The position numbers and the translations under genes were made by a program. The notes under the pieces are model-generated. The model ran no database searches. It was not told the origin of the DNA and worked only from the letters and a program-made list of their open reading frames with translations. Positions 9,409-17,740 of a stretch of 64,000 nucleotides of DNA are shown piece by piece. The stretch covers positions 1,178,001-1,242,000 of the forward strand of contig NZ_CP071848.1 in the NCBI RefSeq assembly GCF_023716565.1. Reading direction: 5' to 3'. Every line of letters begins with the position of its first letter. Position 1 is the first letter of the stretch. This stretch comes from Vibrio sp. SCSIO 43136 (GTDB taxonomy: Bacteria; Pseudomonadota; Gammaproteobacteria; Enterobacterales; Vibrionaceae).

Positions 9409-10368
9409 TTATTCTATTTGGTATAGGTTGATCTTAGACTTTCTTAATGCCGTTTTCGCATGTTCCAATCGAGATGCATCGCCAATAGCAGTGGCATGCT
9501 TTCGCTCTAGCTGTGTACAGGCTCTAAGCCAACTCGCATGAGGGAGGTCGAGCCGAACTAATATTGGCGGGAGGGTGTTTTCCAGAGACCACTTATCAGG
9601 TCTAAATTGCCTAGCAGTCCAATCGACAAGTTCAATGTAGTCAATGAGTCGAAAAGGCAGGCCATCGAGGGATTTATTATCTTTAGAACCCACAAATGGG
9701 TGGAGACATGGGGCTGTTTCGAGGTTTTGACGTAAGGCAGTGATCCGAGCCTTTATCGAGGTAAACTCTGAGCTTTCAGGTGTACTGGCTATACCTGACC
9801 TTACTGGGTTTAGATCTACATAGGCCATTGCTGCTGCAAGAGCTTTTTCATCTAACAATGCCTGGCTTTTAAATCGGCTTTCCCAGAAATGTCCTGAGCA
9901 TTCATCTTCCAGATTAGCCTTACAAGCAATGTCGTAATTAAGCTCTTTCATGAACCAACTTAAAGACCATAAACGCTCACGCCATACCTCTATGATATCC
10001 AAACATTTCAACTCTTCAGCTTCACAAGAAAGTTGTTTTAGTTGCCATTTCTTAATGAGAGCAGGGAGTTTGTGAGATAAAGCCCATCTATCAATCACTT
10101 CTTCTGCAGTCAAATCATAGGCTTTTGCACGGTTGATATGAAGTACTAGATGAAAGTGATTGCTCATCACTGCATACGCACATACATCGATACAATAGGT
10201 ATGCGTAAGGTCTTGAATTTTAGTTTCGATCCACGCCCTTCGATGTTCGTAGCTGATGTTAGTAACAGCGTCTATTCCGCATAAGAAACTGCGCCTCACA
10301 CAGCGTGAAACGCAATGATAGTAAGGTGTGGCGTCAACGGAGACGAGTTGTCTTCTTGCAGTGGTCAT
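9409..10368 (-). CDS. REP-associated tyrosine transposase (RAYT, Y1 HUH type)
   Basis: The ATG at 10368 is chosen (319 aa); the upstream TTG at 10434 would add 22 residues and gives no family match. The N-terminus TPYYHCVSRCVRRSFLCG is typical of the RAYT branch of IS200/IS605-type transposases. VMSNHFHLVLHI holds the HUH metal-binding motif (HFH), and SWFMKELNYDIACKAN carries the candidate catalytic tyrosine. RAYTs are single-copy, domesticated relatives thought to move or maintain REP palindromes, and REP-like copies flank this gene. No terminal inverted repeats typical of a mobile insertion sequence were seen. It appears intact. Confidence 0.88.
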   Translation of the reverse strand: MTTARRQLVSVDATPYYHCVSRCVRRSFLCGIDAVTNISYEHRRAWIETKIQDLTHTYCIDVCAYAVMSNHFHLVLHINRAKAYDLTAEEVIDRWALSHKLPALIKKWQLKQLSCEAEELKCLDIIEVWRERLWSLSWFMKELNYDIACKANLEDECSGHFWESRFKSQALLDEKALAAAMAYVDLNPVRSGIASTPESSEFTSIKARITALRQNLETAPCLHPFVGSKDNKSLDGLPFRLIDYIELVDWTARQFRPDKWSLENTLPPILVRLDLPHASWLRACTQLERKHATAIGDASRLEHAKTALRKSKINLYQIE

Positions 10369-10472
10369 ATTCGAGCGTTCAGGTGAATTTGAAGGTAACT
10401 TAGCAGGAGTAGACGTATAGAATTGAGAGCACAACCTGTTTCAAGGGAAAATCAGTCTAAAATCATACTTTT

Positions 10473-10490
10473 GGTGTCTGTCCCAATTAA
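10473..10490 (+). repeat. REP-like hairpin copy upstream of the transposase
   Basis: TTGG-TGTCTGT-CCCAA-type imperfect inverted repeat (core GGTGTCTGTCC), about 105 bp upstream of the RAYT start. It is one of the family described at 12935-13036. Confidence 0.55.
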
Positions 10491-10625
10491 GTGGAGGCAG
10501 ATAGAATTTCGTTATATAAAACCACGAACATTATTCTCGAGTTCGTAGCGCAGATATCTATGTTATGTTAGTAATCAACATACATAATGGAAGGCTAAAT
10601 AGTTAGTAAAACAATGGAGAGGGAA

Positions 10626-10991
10626 ATGGAAAACCTGAATACAGTTGAAATAAAGTCTTTTGTCCCTGCGAAGAACTTTGAACGCTCCAAGCAATTCTAT
10701 CAGACAGTAGGCTTTGAAATGGCCTCTGAGTTTGAGGGCATTGCTTACTTCAAATCAGGTACTTGTTCATTCTTGCTCCAAGATTTCTATGAACCTATTC
10801 ACAGTAGAAACTTTATGATGCACCTATTAGTCGAAGATGCACAAAGTTGGTATGAGCATATTTTAAAACTGGATTTAGACATAGAGTTTGGAGTAAAGAT
10901 TACTGAATTGGTTGAACAACCATGGGGAATGCTTGAATTTTGTATGACAGATCCTAGTGGGGTATTGTGGCGCATTGCTGAAAATAAGTAG
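10626..10991 (+). CDS. VOC-superfamily (glyoxalase/bleomycin-resistance fold) protein
   Basis: 121 aa from the ATG at 10626, which has a perfect GGAG 6 nt upstream; the ATG at 10614 overlaps that site and is rejected. One VOC unit is readable: IKSFVPAKNFERSKQFYQTVGFEMA at the N-terminus and WGMLEFCMTDPSGVLWRIAE at the C-terminus (PWG...DPSG..W is the family signature, with a glutamate at the usual metal position). Most such proteins are dimeric metal-dependent lyases, dioxygenases or antibiotic-binding proteins. The substrate cannot be told. Likely monocistronic; it lies between two REP-like regions and may be an acquired gene. Confidence 0.75.
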   Translation: MENLNTVEIKSFVPAKNFERSKQFYQTVGFEMASEFEGIAYFKSGTCSFLLQDFYEPIHSRNFMMHLLVEDAQSWYEHILKLDLDIEFGVKITELVEQPWGMLEFCMTDPSGVLWRIAENK

Positions 10992-11216
10992 CCGTTAAAA
11001 TCAGCGGCCATTAATGTATAGCTCATACACCTAAGCTTAACTTTGTTCTCGCCGTATTTATTTTGCCAAATGTCGATAATGGTTCTGAATCTCTACTCGG
11101 CCACCTGTCCAACGAACAAAAAGTTCGTAATTCATTTTTGGCTTTAAGTTTATGAAATAAAAGTACTTATCGTCATTTTCTCAAGACGAACTATCCAAAA
11201 TACTAACAAAAACTAT

Positions 11217-11265
11217 TTGACACTCAGTTGTTCCTTATATAGAACGTTCTATATAAGGAACAACT
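11217..11265 (+). promoter_or_regulatory. Promoter with a perfect 40-bp palindromic operator
   Basis: A consensus -35 TTGACA (11217-11222) is followed after 17 bp by TAGAAC (11240-11245). Bases 11226-11265 form an uninterrupted perfect palindrome: left half AGTTGTTCCTTATATAGAAC, right half its exact reverse complement. The palindrome covers the spacer, the -10 and the start region and ends 16 bp before the XRE-cupin start codon. A dimeric helix-turn-helix regulator bound here would block RNA polymerase, so autoregulation of the regulator-azlCD operon is the obvious reading. Confidence 0.8.
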
Positions 11266-11281
11266 TGAACGTTGCTGTCAG

Positions 11282-11818
11282 ATGGAAAAACCAATTCTTA
11301 ATACCCTAGGTCGAAACTTGCAAAATCTGCGTATAGCGAAGGGACTGTCGCTGTCTCAGCTTGCGCTAGAGGCAGGGATCGCTAAATCAAATTTATCCCG
11401 CATAGAGCAGGGTAGTGGTAATCCAACCATTGATACCATCTGGCGTCTTGCTAAGCAGCTTGATGTACCATTCGGAAGTCTGGTGGTCTCAATGGCAGCC
11501 CCTATCGACGATGATGGCGTGCAGGTAAAACTGATTGAGCAGGGAATGGACAACCCTCAGGTTGATGCGTATTGGATGTCTTGTGCGCCTAATATCGAGC
11601 ATCGCTCAGACGCTCACTCCAATGGTACGACTGAAACAATAACAGTGATAACCGGCCATGTAGAAACTGGTGTTGAGGGGAGTAGTCACTGCCTATCTGC
11701 TGGTGAAAGTGTCAAATTTCCAGCTGACAAACCGCACATGTATAAAACAGGTGATCTTTGGACTACTTTGCTGGTGACCATCACTTATGCCAAAAGAGAG
11801 GTGCAAGATGGATTGTAA
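11282..11818 (+). CDS. XRE-family helix-turn-helix regulator with C-terminal cupin
   Basis: 178 aa. N-terminal HTH (residues 7-62: LGRNLQNLRIAKGLSLSQLALEAGIAKSNLSRIEQGSGNPTID region) is joined to a cupin barrel (about 100-170) with TGHVETGVEG, LSAGESVKFPADKPHMYK and a metal- or ligand-binding-type histidine. Such regulators bind a small molecule in the cupin. The gene overlaps azlC by 11 nt, so the three-gene operon probably senses a branched-chain amino acid or a related compound and controls its own export system. It lies just downstream of the 40-bp palindrome. Confidence 0.9.
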   Translation: MEKPILNTLGRNLQNLRIAKGLSLSQLALEAGIAKSNLSRIEQGSGNPTIDTIWRLAKQLDVPFGSLVVSMAAPIDDDGVQVKLIEQGMDNPQVDAYWMSCAPNIEHRSDAHSNGTTETITVITGHVETGVEGSSHCLSAGESVKFPADKPHMYKTGDLWTTLLVTITYAKREVQDGL

Positions 11819-12539
11819 AACCACCACTTTACAACGTTCTCCATGGTTAGAGGGGGTGAAAGATGCCTTACCTCTGATGGGTGGCTATGTTCCTGTAGCG
11901 ATCTCGTTTGGTTTGATAGCCACTCAATCTGGGTTTGGGATCTGGGAAACCGTCGCTATTTCTATACTCATATACGCAGGAGCATCTCAGTTTTTGTTTA
12001 TCGCTATGATTGCTTCCGGAGCACCTTGGTGGCTGGTGTTGGTTATGACCTTGCTTATCAATGCTCGCCACGTAGTGTATGGGCCCAATATAGCGAAATA
12101 TATGTCTAATAGCCCATGGTGGATAGTGCTAATGCATGGCTTAACTGACCAGATTTTTGCGCTCGCATTGACTCGTTTTCCTCAGTTAGCGCCGAATGAG
12201 CGCATGGGTTGGTACATTGGAGCTGGCCTTATGGCTTGGATGAGTTGGATCTCTGGTACAGCCATGGGCGCTATAGCAGGTGAAGAACTGATAGGACGTT
12301 TTCCATTGCTTGAGACCGTATTACCCTTTGCTTTACCTGCTCTATTTCTGGTTTTACTTGCGCCCAGATTTAACAGCAGACTTTGGTTGATTACCTTAGC
12401 TGGCACATCGATAGTAGCGCTGACCATCAAGTTATTTGGCTTCAACAATGCTGCCATTCCACTTGCTGCGTGTTGTGGTGCACTTCTTTACTATGCGACC
12501 AAACATCGTCAGGACAAAAGGAGCCTATCCCATGAGTGA
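11808..12539 (+). CDS. azlC: AzlC, large subunit of branched-chain amino acid exporter
   Basis: 243 aa from the ATG at 11808, which has AGAGAGG 6 nt upstream; the ATG at 11787 is less likely. Multi-pass inner-membrane protein with the family stretch GVKDALPLMGGYVPVAISFGLIA at the N-terminus, then YAGASQFLFIAM and INARHVVYG. With AzlD it forms a two-component exporter (YgaZ/YgaH in E. coli exports valine). It overlaps the regulator by 11 nt and azlD by 8 nt, so the genes are translationally coupled. Confidence 0.92.
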   Translation: MDCKTTTLQRSPWLEGVKDALPLMGGYVPVAISFGLIATQSGFGIWETVAISILIYAGASQFLFIAMIASGAPWWLVLVMTLLINARHVVYGPNIAKYMSNSPWWIVLMHGLTDQIFALALTRFPQLAPNERMGWYIGAGLMAWMSWISGTAMGAIAGEELIGRFPLLETVLPFALPALFLVLLAPRFNSRLWLITLAGTSIVALTIKLFGFNNAAIPLAACCGALLYYATKHRQDKRSLSHE

Positions 12540-12870
12540 TTCAATTTGGGCAATTATCCTATTAATTTCCATCGGTACGTTCTTGCTACGAGCCCTACCT
12601 ACATGGTGGGTGGTACGCCGAATTAGAAAGGAAAATGCTGAAGGGACGAGTAATGAAGTCCCAGAATGGCTCAATGTATTAGGACCAACCATGATCGCAG
12701 CGATGTTTGGCACTTCGCTGATCCCAGTAAGCCCATCAGCCCTATCTTGGTTTGCCACTGGTTTAGGTGTTGTAGCAACATTACTAGTATGGTCAAAAAC
12801 GAAGACGTTGGGTTTGCCTGTGTTTGCGGGAGTTCTGGTCTTTGGCCTCACCATTTATCTAGGCGCATAA
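12532..12870 (+). CDS. azlD: AzlD, small subunit of branched-chain amino acid exporter
   Basis: 112 aa from the ATG at 12532 in ATGAGTGA, overlapping the azlC stop by 8 nt, with an AGGAG site upstream. Four predicted membrane helices; the N-terminus SIGTFLLRALPTWW (LRALP) is the AzlD signature. It partners AzlC in amino acid export and is the last gene of the operon. Confidence 0.92.
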   Translation: MSDSIWAIILLISIGTFLLRALPTWWVVRRIRKENAEGTSNEVPEWLNVLGPTMIAAMFGTSLIPVSPSALSWFATGLGVVATLLVWSKTKTLGLPVFAGVLVFGLTIYLGA

Positions 12871-12895
12871 ACTGAGCAAAAATGAAGAGAGATAA

Positions 12896-12929
12896 ATGGG
12901 ACACACACCATTCGTCTGTCCCATTTTTT
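12896..12929 (+). terminator. Terminator after azlD
   Basis: ATGGGACA (12896-12903) and TGTCCCAT (12917-12924) pair and are followed by TTTTTT. The stem shares its GGGACA/TGTCCC sequence with the neighbouring REP-like elements, so it may have derived from one. Confidence 0.75.
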
Positions 12930-12934
12930 CTGAA

Positions 12935-13036
12935 TAAGGTGCCTGTCCCAATTTGATGGCCCCGAACATCCCACATTTGGTGTGTGTCCCAAATGAAGAG
13001 ATGCAATTGTCGTCCGATTAGGTGCCTGTCCTAATT
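12935..13036 (+). repeat. Cluster of three REP-like hairpins
   Basis: Three copies lie in 100 bp: GGTGCCTGTCCC at 12938-12949, ATTTGG-TGTGTGTC-CCAAAT at 12976-12995 (perfect 6-bp arms) and ATTAGG-TGCCTGT-CCTAAT at 13017-13035 (perfect 6-bp arms). The stems vary by compensatory changes (TTTGG/CCAAA against TTAGG/CCTAA) while the loop TGYSTGTC is kept, the sign of a structured repeat. They lie downstream of azlD; the related RAYT gene is 2.5 kb away. Confidence 0.75.
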
Positions 13037-13061
13037 AGAGAAGCTGAACTCTGTTTTTCGT

Positions 13062-13736
13062 TTACAAATAGAGCCTGTTTCCCTTCTGCTTAAAATAAAC
13101 TCGATAAACGACAGCAAGTGAGAAGCATAGTATTACGGGGACTAGTAGGGACAAAAATTGGAGTTGGTTAAATAACAGGGCGCCTAAACATCCGCCAGAG
13201 ATAAATCCTGTGATAATGAATAAGAACAGCTTCGCTTTACGGCTATCAAACGCTTCCCCTCGCAGGTGAGAGCCAATCATTAAGCCTAGATCGGTAAACA
13301 ATCCTGTCACGTGGGTGGTGCGGACCACAGCGTCGCTGTATCGGGTTGCAAGGGCATTTTGTAAGCCACAAGCCATTGATGCGAGAAAAAGACCGAAGTT
13401 CATTCCTATAGAGAGCAGAATACACGCAGCCAAAAGTAATAGCCCTTCAGCGGCTAACAGCGTGTCGTAATATCGCCCAACTTTAAAAGACTCGCCACAG
13501 AGAAACGCTCCTGATATCGCAGAGCCAATTACAAAGCTAATCAACACCGCCAATAACATGGCAACGCTCGCAAAGTTCATTGATGCCACCTGCGCACCAA
13601 GCAAAGTAGCAGAGCCGGAAAGATGTGATACTGATTGATGTTGAAAGCCTAAAAGACCGATGGCGTTGATGGTTCCTGCAATCAATGCAAGAAGAAAAGA
13701 ACCAAACTCTACCCACTTAGGCAGGCTCCTAATCAT
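13062..13736 (-). CDS. DUF1275 (YoaK-type) inner-membrane protein
   Basis: 224 aa from the ATG at 13736, which has CGGAG 5 nt upstream; the TTG at 13754 would add six residues. Six or so membrane helices, with ALIAGTINAIGLLGFQHQSVSHLSGSATLLG near the N-terminus and NALATRYSDAVVRTTHVTGLFTDLG in the middle, both typical of the DUF1275/YoaK family. These are predicted transporters of unknown substrate. Single gene, convergent with the azl operon. Confidence 0.85.
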   Translation of the reverse strand: MIRSLPKWVEFGSFLLALIAGTINAIGLLGFQHQSVSHLSGSATLLGAQVASMNFASVAMLLAVLISFVIGSAISGAFLCGESFKVGRYYDTLLAAEGLLLLAACILLSIGMNFGLFLASMACGLQNALATRYSDAVVRTTHVTGLFTDLGLMIGSHLRGEAFDSRKAKLFLFIITGFISGGCLGALLFNQLQFLSLLVPVILCFSLAVVYRVYFKQKGNRLYL

Positions 13737-13935
13737 ATTGACTCCGATACACAATTGAAACCAAGTTCAATGGAAGCAAATTCTAAAGAGGAGGGCAGTC
13801 TACTCCTTATAGAATGCTATGCGTTGATATAAAGCAACTTAACTCATGCCGAGAGCCTGTATTTGTGAGAAGGCATTCGCACAGAGTTACCTAGGAAGCT
13901 GCTAAGATATTGACTCTTGGCAAGGAGACCAATTT

Positions 13936-14556
13936 ATGGATTGCTTCATTCTAGGGTTAGGGTGGCTAACTGCCATATTGCTCATGTTCTACGGCTTGAT
14001 AATCGCCTCTTCTTATTTGCTCACCTTGGTTGAAGATGACAAAGACATTGAAATGCCTAAGTTGATACCAGTGAGAATTCAAACCAAAAATCAGCCTACT
14101 TGGTTACATAAGTTGGTGGTTTTTGTCACTCAAACGAGAAAGTGGCAGCTTGCCGAAAACTGGACCTACAAGTTGAACGATGATGTGACGTTGGTGATCG
14201 AAAAAGGTTTTGTGTTTGATGGTGCATCGATACCACGGATATTTTGGGCGATCCTTAGTCCAACCGGTTTGCTTTTGATCCCTGGTTTAATTCATGACTA
14301 CGGATATCGCTATGATCAGATCTGGAAGCTCGAAGAAAATAACCAAACCAGTGTTTATGCAAAAGGCAAAGGGCGAGCTTATTGGGATGATCTATTCAAA
14401 CAGGTCGCTAACGAAGTCAACCAAGTTAGTTTAGTTAATGCTTTTGCTAAAGCGGCCATTGCACGTTGGGGAGATGGTATATGGAGCGAACACCGTAAGG
14501 CGAATAATAAACCAAATAAACCGGTGTTTTGGTTTATTAAAGTTGCTGAAAGATAA
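13936..14556 (+). CDS. DUF1353-domain protein with N-terminal membrane helix
   Basis: 206 aa with an AAGGAG site upstream. Residues 1-33 form one membrane helix. The DUF1353 signature follows: KLNDDVTLVIEKGFVFDGASIPRIFWAILSP, then LIPGLIHDYGYRYDQIW (about residues 75-135). DUF1353 proteins occur in phages and bacteria; the conserved histidine-aspartate (HDYGYR) suggests a hydrolase-like pocket but no activity is established. Monocistronic. Confidence 0.8.
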   Translation: MDCFILGLGWLTAILLMFYGLIIASSYLLTLVEDDKDIEMPKLIPVRIQTKNQPTWLHKLVVFVTQTRKWQLAENWTYKLNDDVTLVIEKGFVFDGASIPRIFWAILSPTGLLLIPGLIHDYGYRYDQIWKLEENNQTSVYAKGKGRAYWDDLFKQVANEVNQVSLVNAFAKAAIARWGDGIWSEHRKANNKPNKPVFWFIKVAER

Positions 14557-14726
14557 TGGTTGGAAGTAATGCATCTGTTGGGGTTATATTATGATTTTTT
14601 ATGATGTAATAGGCCTAACTGACACTATCTAAGGTACTAAGAAAATCTAACTAAGTTATTAAATAATATATAATAATTGGCGGTTAGTATCTTGCTTGAA
14701 TTTAACCAACTTAAGTCAAAGCAAGT

Positions 14727-16106
14727 ATGAAATATTCAAAGTCTGCAGTCGTTCTTAGTTTGCTATCTAGTGCAGTATTGATGGGGTGTCATTCCAAAAA
14801 AAATGAAGATCCTGTGCCAAAACCTGAGAAGTTATCTGTGCGTGTTGCCAGCTACAATGCATGGCAAGGGGGTGCTAACGTCAATGATGGCGTGAACAAA
14901 TCAGTAGAATACTTGGCTAAGCAACAAGCCGACATTATCGCACTTCAAGAGGGAAGTGAGATTGCTCAGACGTTTGCCTCTTACCTAGAGGCAAAAACAG
15001 GTGAAACTTGGTTTGTGTATAACCCGGCAGCAGGTACTAGCCAAAATGCAATGCAACATAGTACCGCCATTTTAAGCCGCTATCCCATTGTAGAAGGTTT
15101 TACAACGGTGGGACACGAGGCAATTTATCGTTCGTCGGAAGGCGCTCGCATATTGCTCTCAGACAGCCAAGAAATCATTGTTTGGTCGGCACACATGAGT
15201 TCAACCTCTTACAATGCAAGTAAAAGCTCGTGTAGCTGGAGCCAAGAACAGCTGGATCAAAGTGCCAGCTATCGTAAAAAAGAGGTCGATGTGCTAGTTG
15301 ACCTGATGAAGCGAGAAAACAGTTGGGAAACCACCAATGAAACTCCAATTATTGTAGCAGGAGACTTCAACGCAGCCAGTCACTTAGATTGGACAGAGCG
15401 AGCTGCGCAAGCGAATGTTATTCCTTGTGGTCGTGATTTCGGTGACTCTAAGTACATGGTTGATGAGTTGGGCTTTAAAGACTCTTACCGAGAAGTTCAC
15501 CCGAACGAGATTGAACACCCTGGCGGTAGTTGGGGTGTTGCGATTGGCAAGGCGGGTCCGGGCAAAAGCTATCCTGCAGCGCGTATAGATTATATCTATT
15601 ATAAAGGCAGTAATATCAAAGCGACCCAATCTGATATGTTTGGCCAAGACGGAATCAATGACGATCAGCCGAGTGATTACAAGAATAATCCATACCCTTC
15701 AGATCATTACGGCTTTGTGACTGAGTTTGAAATTTCACCATCCAAGGTGGTCTCTGGCCAAATGTCGATAAGTGATAACACGCAGATTGATTACACTGTC
15801 AATGGCAATACGGTCTCCGTGACCCTGGATGATGAACCAACAGCGATTGAAGGCTTTACCATTGCAAAACCATTTGTCGGTTTGTTTAAAAAGGGCAAAG
15901 AACCTGTTTGGGCTGATGACGGTATTTTCAGCACGGCAATCGCCGCACAGCGCTTGGATGGTAGTCTTACTTATCACTTAACGAGTAAGGATGACTTAAC
16001 GCCGGGTGAGTATGAAATTCGAGTCTATCGTAAGGACAGAACTCGTCAAACACATGGTGATACTTCCCCACTACAAACGGGCTCAGTTTTGCTGACAATT
16101 GATTAG
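14727..16106 (+). CDS. Endonuclease/exonuclease/phosphatase-fold lipoprotein
   Basis: 459 aa. Lipoprotein signal with lipobox VLMGC (C21). The EEP domain follows with its metal and catalytic motifs: VASYNAWQGG (N), IALQEGSE (E), WSAHMS (H), VAGDFNAASH (D, N), RIDYIYYKG and a final SDHYGFVTEF (D, H), reaching to about residue 335. A C-terminal beta-sandwich-like extension of about 120 residues may bind substrate or carbohydrate. The family spans DNases, sphingomyelinases and inositol phosphatases. Location on the outer membrane or surface suggests scavenging of a phosphodiester; the substrate is not clear from sequence. Confidence 0.85.
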   Translation: MKYSKSAVVLSLLSSAVLMGCHSKKNEDPVPKPEKLSVRVASYNAWQGGANVNDGVNKSVEYLAKQQADIIALQEGSEIAQTFASYLEAKTGETWFVYNPAAGTSQNAMQHSTAILSRYPIVEGFTTVGHEAIYRSSEGARILLSDSQEIIVWSAHMSSTSYNASKSSCSWSQEQLDQSASYRKKEVDVLVDLMKRENSWETTNETPIIVAGDFNAASHLDWTERAAQANVIPCGRDFGDSKYMVDELGFKDSYREVHPNEIEHPGGSWGVAIGKAGPGKSYPAARIDYIYYKGSNIKATQSDMFGQDGINDDQPSDYKNNPYPSDHYGFVTEFEISPSKVVSGQMSISDNTQIDYTVNGNTVSVTLDDEPTAIEGFTIAKPFVGLFKKGKEPVWADDGIFSTAIAAQRLDGSLTYHLTSKDDLTPGEYEIRVYRKDRTRQTHGDTSPLQTGSVLLTID

Positions 16107-16119
16107 TCGCCATATAAAC

Positions 16120-16150
16120 AACAAAGCCAGTTCACTGAACTGGCTTTGTT
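16120..16150. terminator. Bidirectional terminator between convergent genes
   Basis: AACAAAGCCAGTTC (16120-16133) pairs perfectly with GAACTGGCTTTGTT (16137-16150), with A- and T-rich flanks on both sides, between the EEP lipoprotein and the sap-operon tail. Confidence 0.9.
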
Positions 16151-16166
16151 TATAGATTCATATCTG

Positions 16167-16943
16167 CTAACGAAACCCCATCGCCTCATAAAGCTCACCC
16201 TCAATCACTTCACGATGAATATTGTCAATCGTGCCATCAAAGGTAAATTGCATCAGTAGCTCCTTTATCAGCGGTCTAGCTTGCGCTTCTGTCATGCCTG
16301 CTTTGATGCTTGGGTGATAAAGTAGTTTGATTAATAGTCCATCCAGTGGGGAAAGTAAGTCTTCTGGTGAACGATCATTAAATACCGATGGGTAGACGCT
16401 GTCTGAATCGTTAGGCAAACCAAGAATCTGCGTCATCTCTTCTACCACACAGGCGAGCAGTTTACCGTGGTCACGGGCTTGGTCGACCGGAATGACAATG
16501 TTAGCTCTGACTAGCTCTCCACGAGAATTAACGGCAAAATTGGCCATGCACAGTGCAGAACGGGTATGTTCGACCGAAGGCTTACCCATGACCTCTTCGA
16601 CCACACCTTCCCACTCAGATTGCCGAGTATATACCCAATGCACATTGGACTCGTCTAAAGTATCAACAAGGGAAATATCGTGGTTAGATAGATTGGCCAG
16701 ATGCTCGATATGCATACGAGCAAGTTCGGTGTGCAAATCTTGATCGGGGACTCTATGGTCGAGAAACACCTTAATTGGCTGATCCCATTTACGGATCTTC
16801 TTGCCATGTGCATCGTATTCATTGTGCAGCGCAATGGTGAAAAAAGAGCTTTCGATGTATTGCGGATCTTGCCAGCGAGCCGTATTGGCGCTGGCCGTCA
16901 GCGAAGTAAAAAAAAGGGCTGCGAGACTCAATCCTTTGAGCAT
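16167..16943 (-). CDS. Secreted DUF2927-family protein at the end of the sap operon
   Basis: 258 aa from the ATG at 16943, chosen for its AAGGAG site; the TTG at 16964 would overlap sapF. A signal peptide (to about ASANT) precedes a periplasmic domain whose second half (LACVVEEMTQILGLPNDSD, then SPLDGLLIKLLYHPSIKAGMT) matches DUF2927. The ExxTQxLGLxND pattern resembles a degenerate metalloprotease-like site. It begins 8 bp after sapF, so it is likely cotranscribed with the transporter; its role in Sap function is unknown. Confidence 0.78.
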   Translation of the reverse strand: MLKGLSLAALFFTSLTASANTARWQDPQYIESSFFTIALHNEYDAHGKKIRKWDQPIKVFLDHRVPDQDLHTELARMHIEHLANLSNHDISLVDTLDESNVHWVYTRQSEWEGVVEEVMGKPSVEHTRSALCMANFAVNSRGELVRANIVIPVDQARDHGKLLACVVEEMTQILGLPNDSDSVYPSVFNDRSPEDLLSPLDGLLIKLLYHPSIKAGMTEAQARPLIKELLMQFTFDGTIDNIHREVIEGELYEAMGFR

Positions 16944-16951
16944 GTGACTCC

Positions 16952-17740
16952 TTATCGAGCGCAAGAGGGTATGGTATTGAAGTGACTCTCTACTAAGCGC
17001 TGGGTGATTGGGTGTTTAGGGCATGAGATGATTTCTTGGGTATCACCGCACTCTACGACTTCCCCTTCGTGCATCACAATCAGTTTGTCGGTGATGTGTT
17101 TAACGATGCCAAGGTGTTGAGATACATAGACAAAGGATAACCCCATCTCTTCTTGTAACTCTAAGAACAGATTAATGATCTGTGAGCGCATCGCCATATC
17201 AAGCCCATTAAGTGCTTCATCAGCGACGATAATGGATGGCTGAAGAATAAGCGCTCTCGCCAAGCAGATACGCTGTTTTTGGCCCGTTGCCAGCATCTGA
17301 GGGTAGAAATAAGCGTGTTCTGGCAAAAGACCCACCCGCATCAGAGTGTCTTTGACCCGTTTGCGGCGAGCCTCTGGCGGCATGCTGGTATTTCGCTTGA
17401 GCGGCCCTTCTAAGATACGACCAATTTGGATGCGAGGGTTGAGTGAGGTGTTAGGGTCTTGGAAGATCATACGAATGAGCTTACAGCGAGTTTCGTAATC
17501 TTTATGCTCCAACACTTCGCCATTAACCTTGATTTCACCACCACTTGGTTCAACCACGCCCGCCAGCATTTTCGCTAGCGTGGACTTACCTGAGCCGTTT
17601 TGACCGATAAAACCAATTGTCTGACCCGCTTCGAGGCTAAAACTCATCGGCTTTACCGCTTCTTTTACGCTCTTGGTGAATAATCCAGTGCGTGTTTCAA
17701 AGTATTTGCTGATGTCGTTAACTTCTAGCAAGGCACTCAT
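16952..17740 (-). CDS. sapF: SapF, ABC transporter ATPase
   Basis: 262 aa. Walker [10 protein letters not shown] (about 47-55), the SapF-type signature MLATGQKQR in place of the usual LSGGQ (also degenerate in the enterobacterial protein), and Walker [13 protein letters not shown]. It energises the SapBC permease from the cytoplasmic side together with SapD. The Sap system is linked to antimicrobial-peptide resistance and haem or peptide import in several pathogens, and SapBCDF to putrescine export in E. coli. It overlaps sapD by 4 nt. Confidence 0.92.
   Translation of the reverse strand: MSALLEVNDISKYFETRTGLFTKSVKEAVKPMSFSLEAGQTIGFIGQNGSGKSTLAKMLAGVVEPSGGEIKVNGEVLEHKDYETRCKLIRMIFQDPNTSLNPRIQIGRILEGPLKRNTSMPPEARRKRVKDTLMRVGLLPEHAYFYPQMLATGQKQRICLARALILQPSIIVADEALNGLDMAMRSQIINLFLELQEEMGLSFVYVSQHLGIVKHITDKLIVMHEGEVVECGDTQEIISCPKHPITQRLVESHFNTIPSCAR

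Noticed and set aside
9409..10434. Insertion sequence with terminal inverted repeats around the transposase
   Set aside because: No matching terminal repeats or target duplication found; the product is a single-copy RAYT type rather than an active IS.
12976..12995. REP hairpin considered as a CRISPR repeat
   Set aside because: Copies are few, unevenly spaced and in both orientations, with no spacer pattern; the RAYT gene explains them better.
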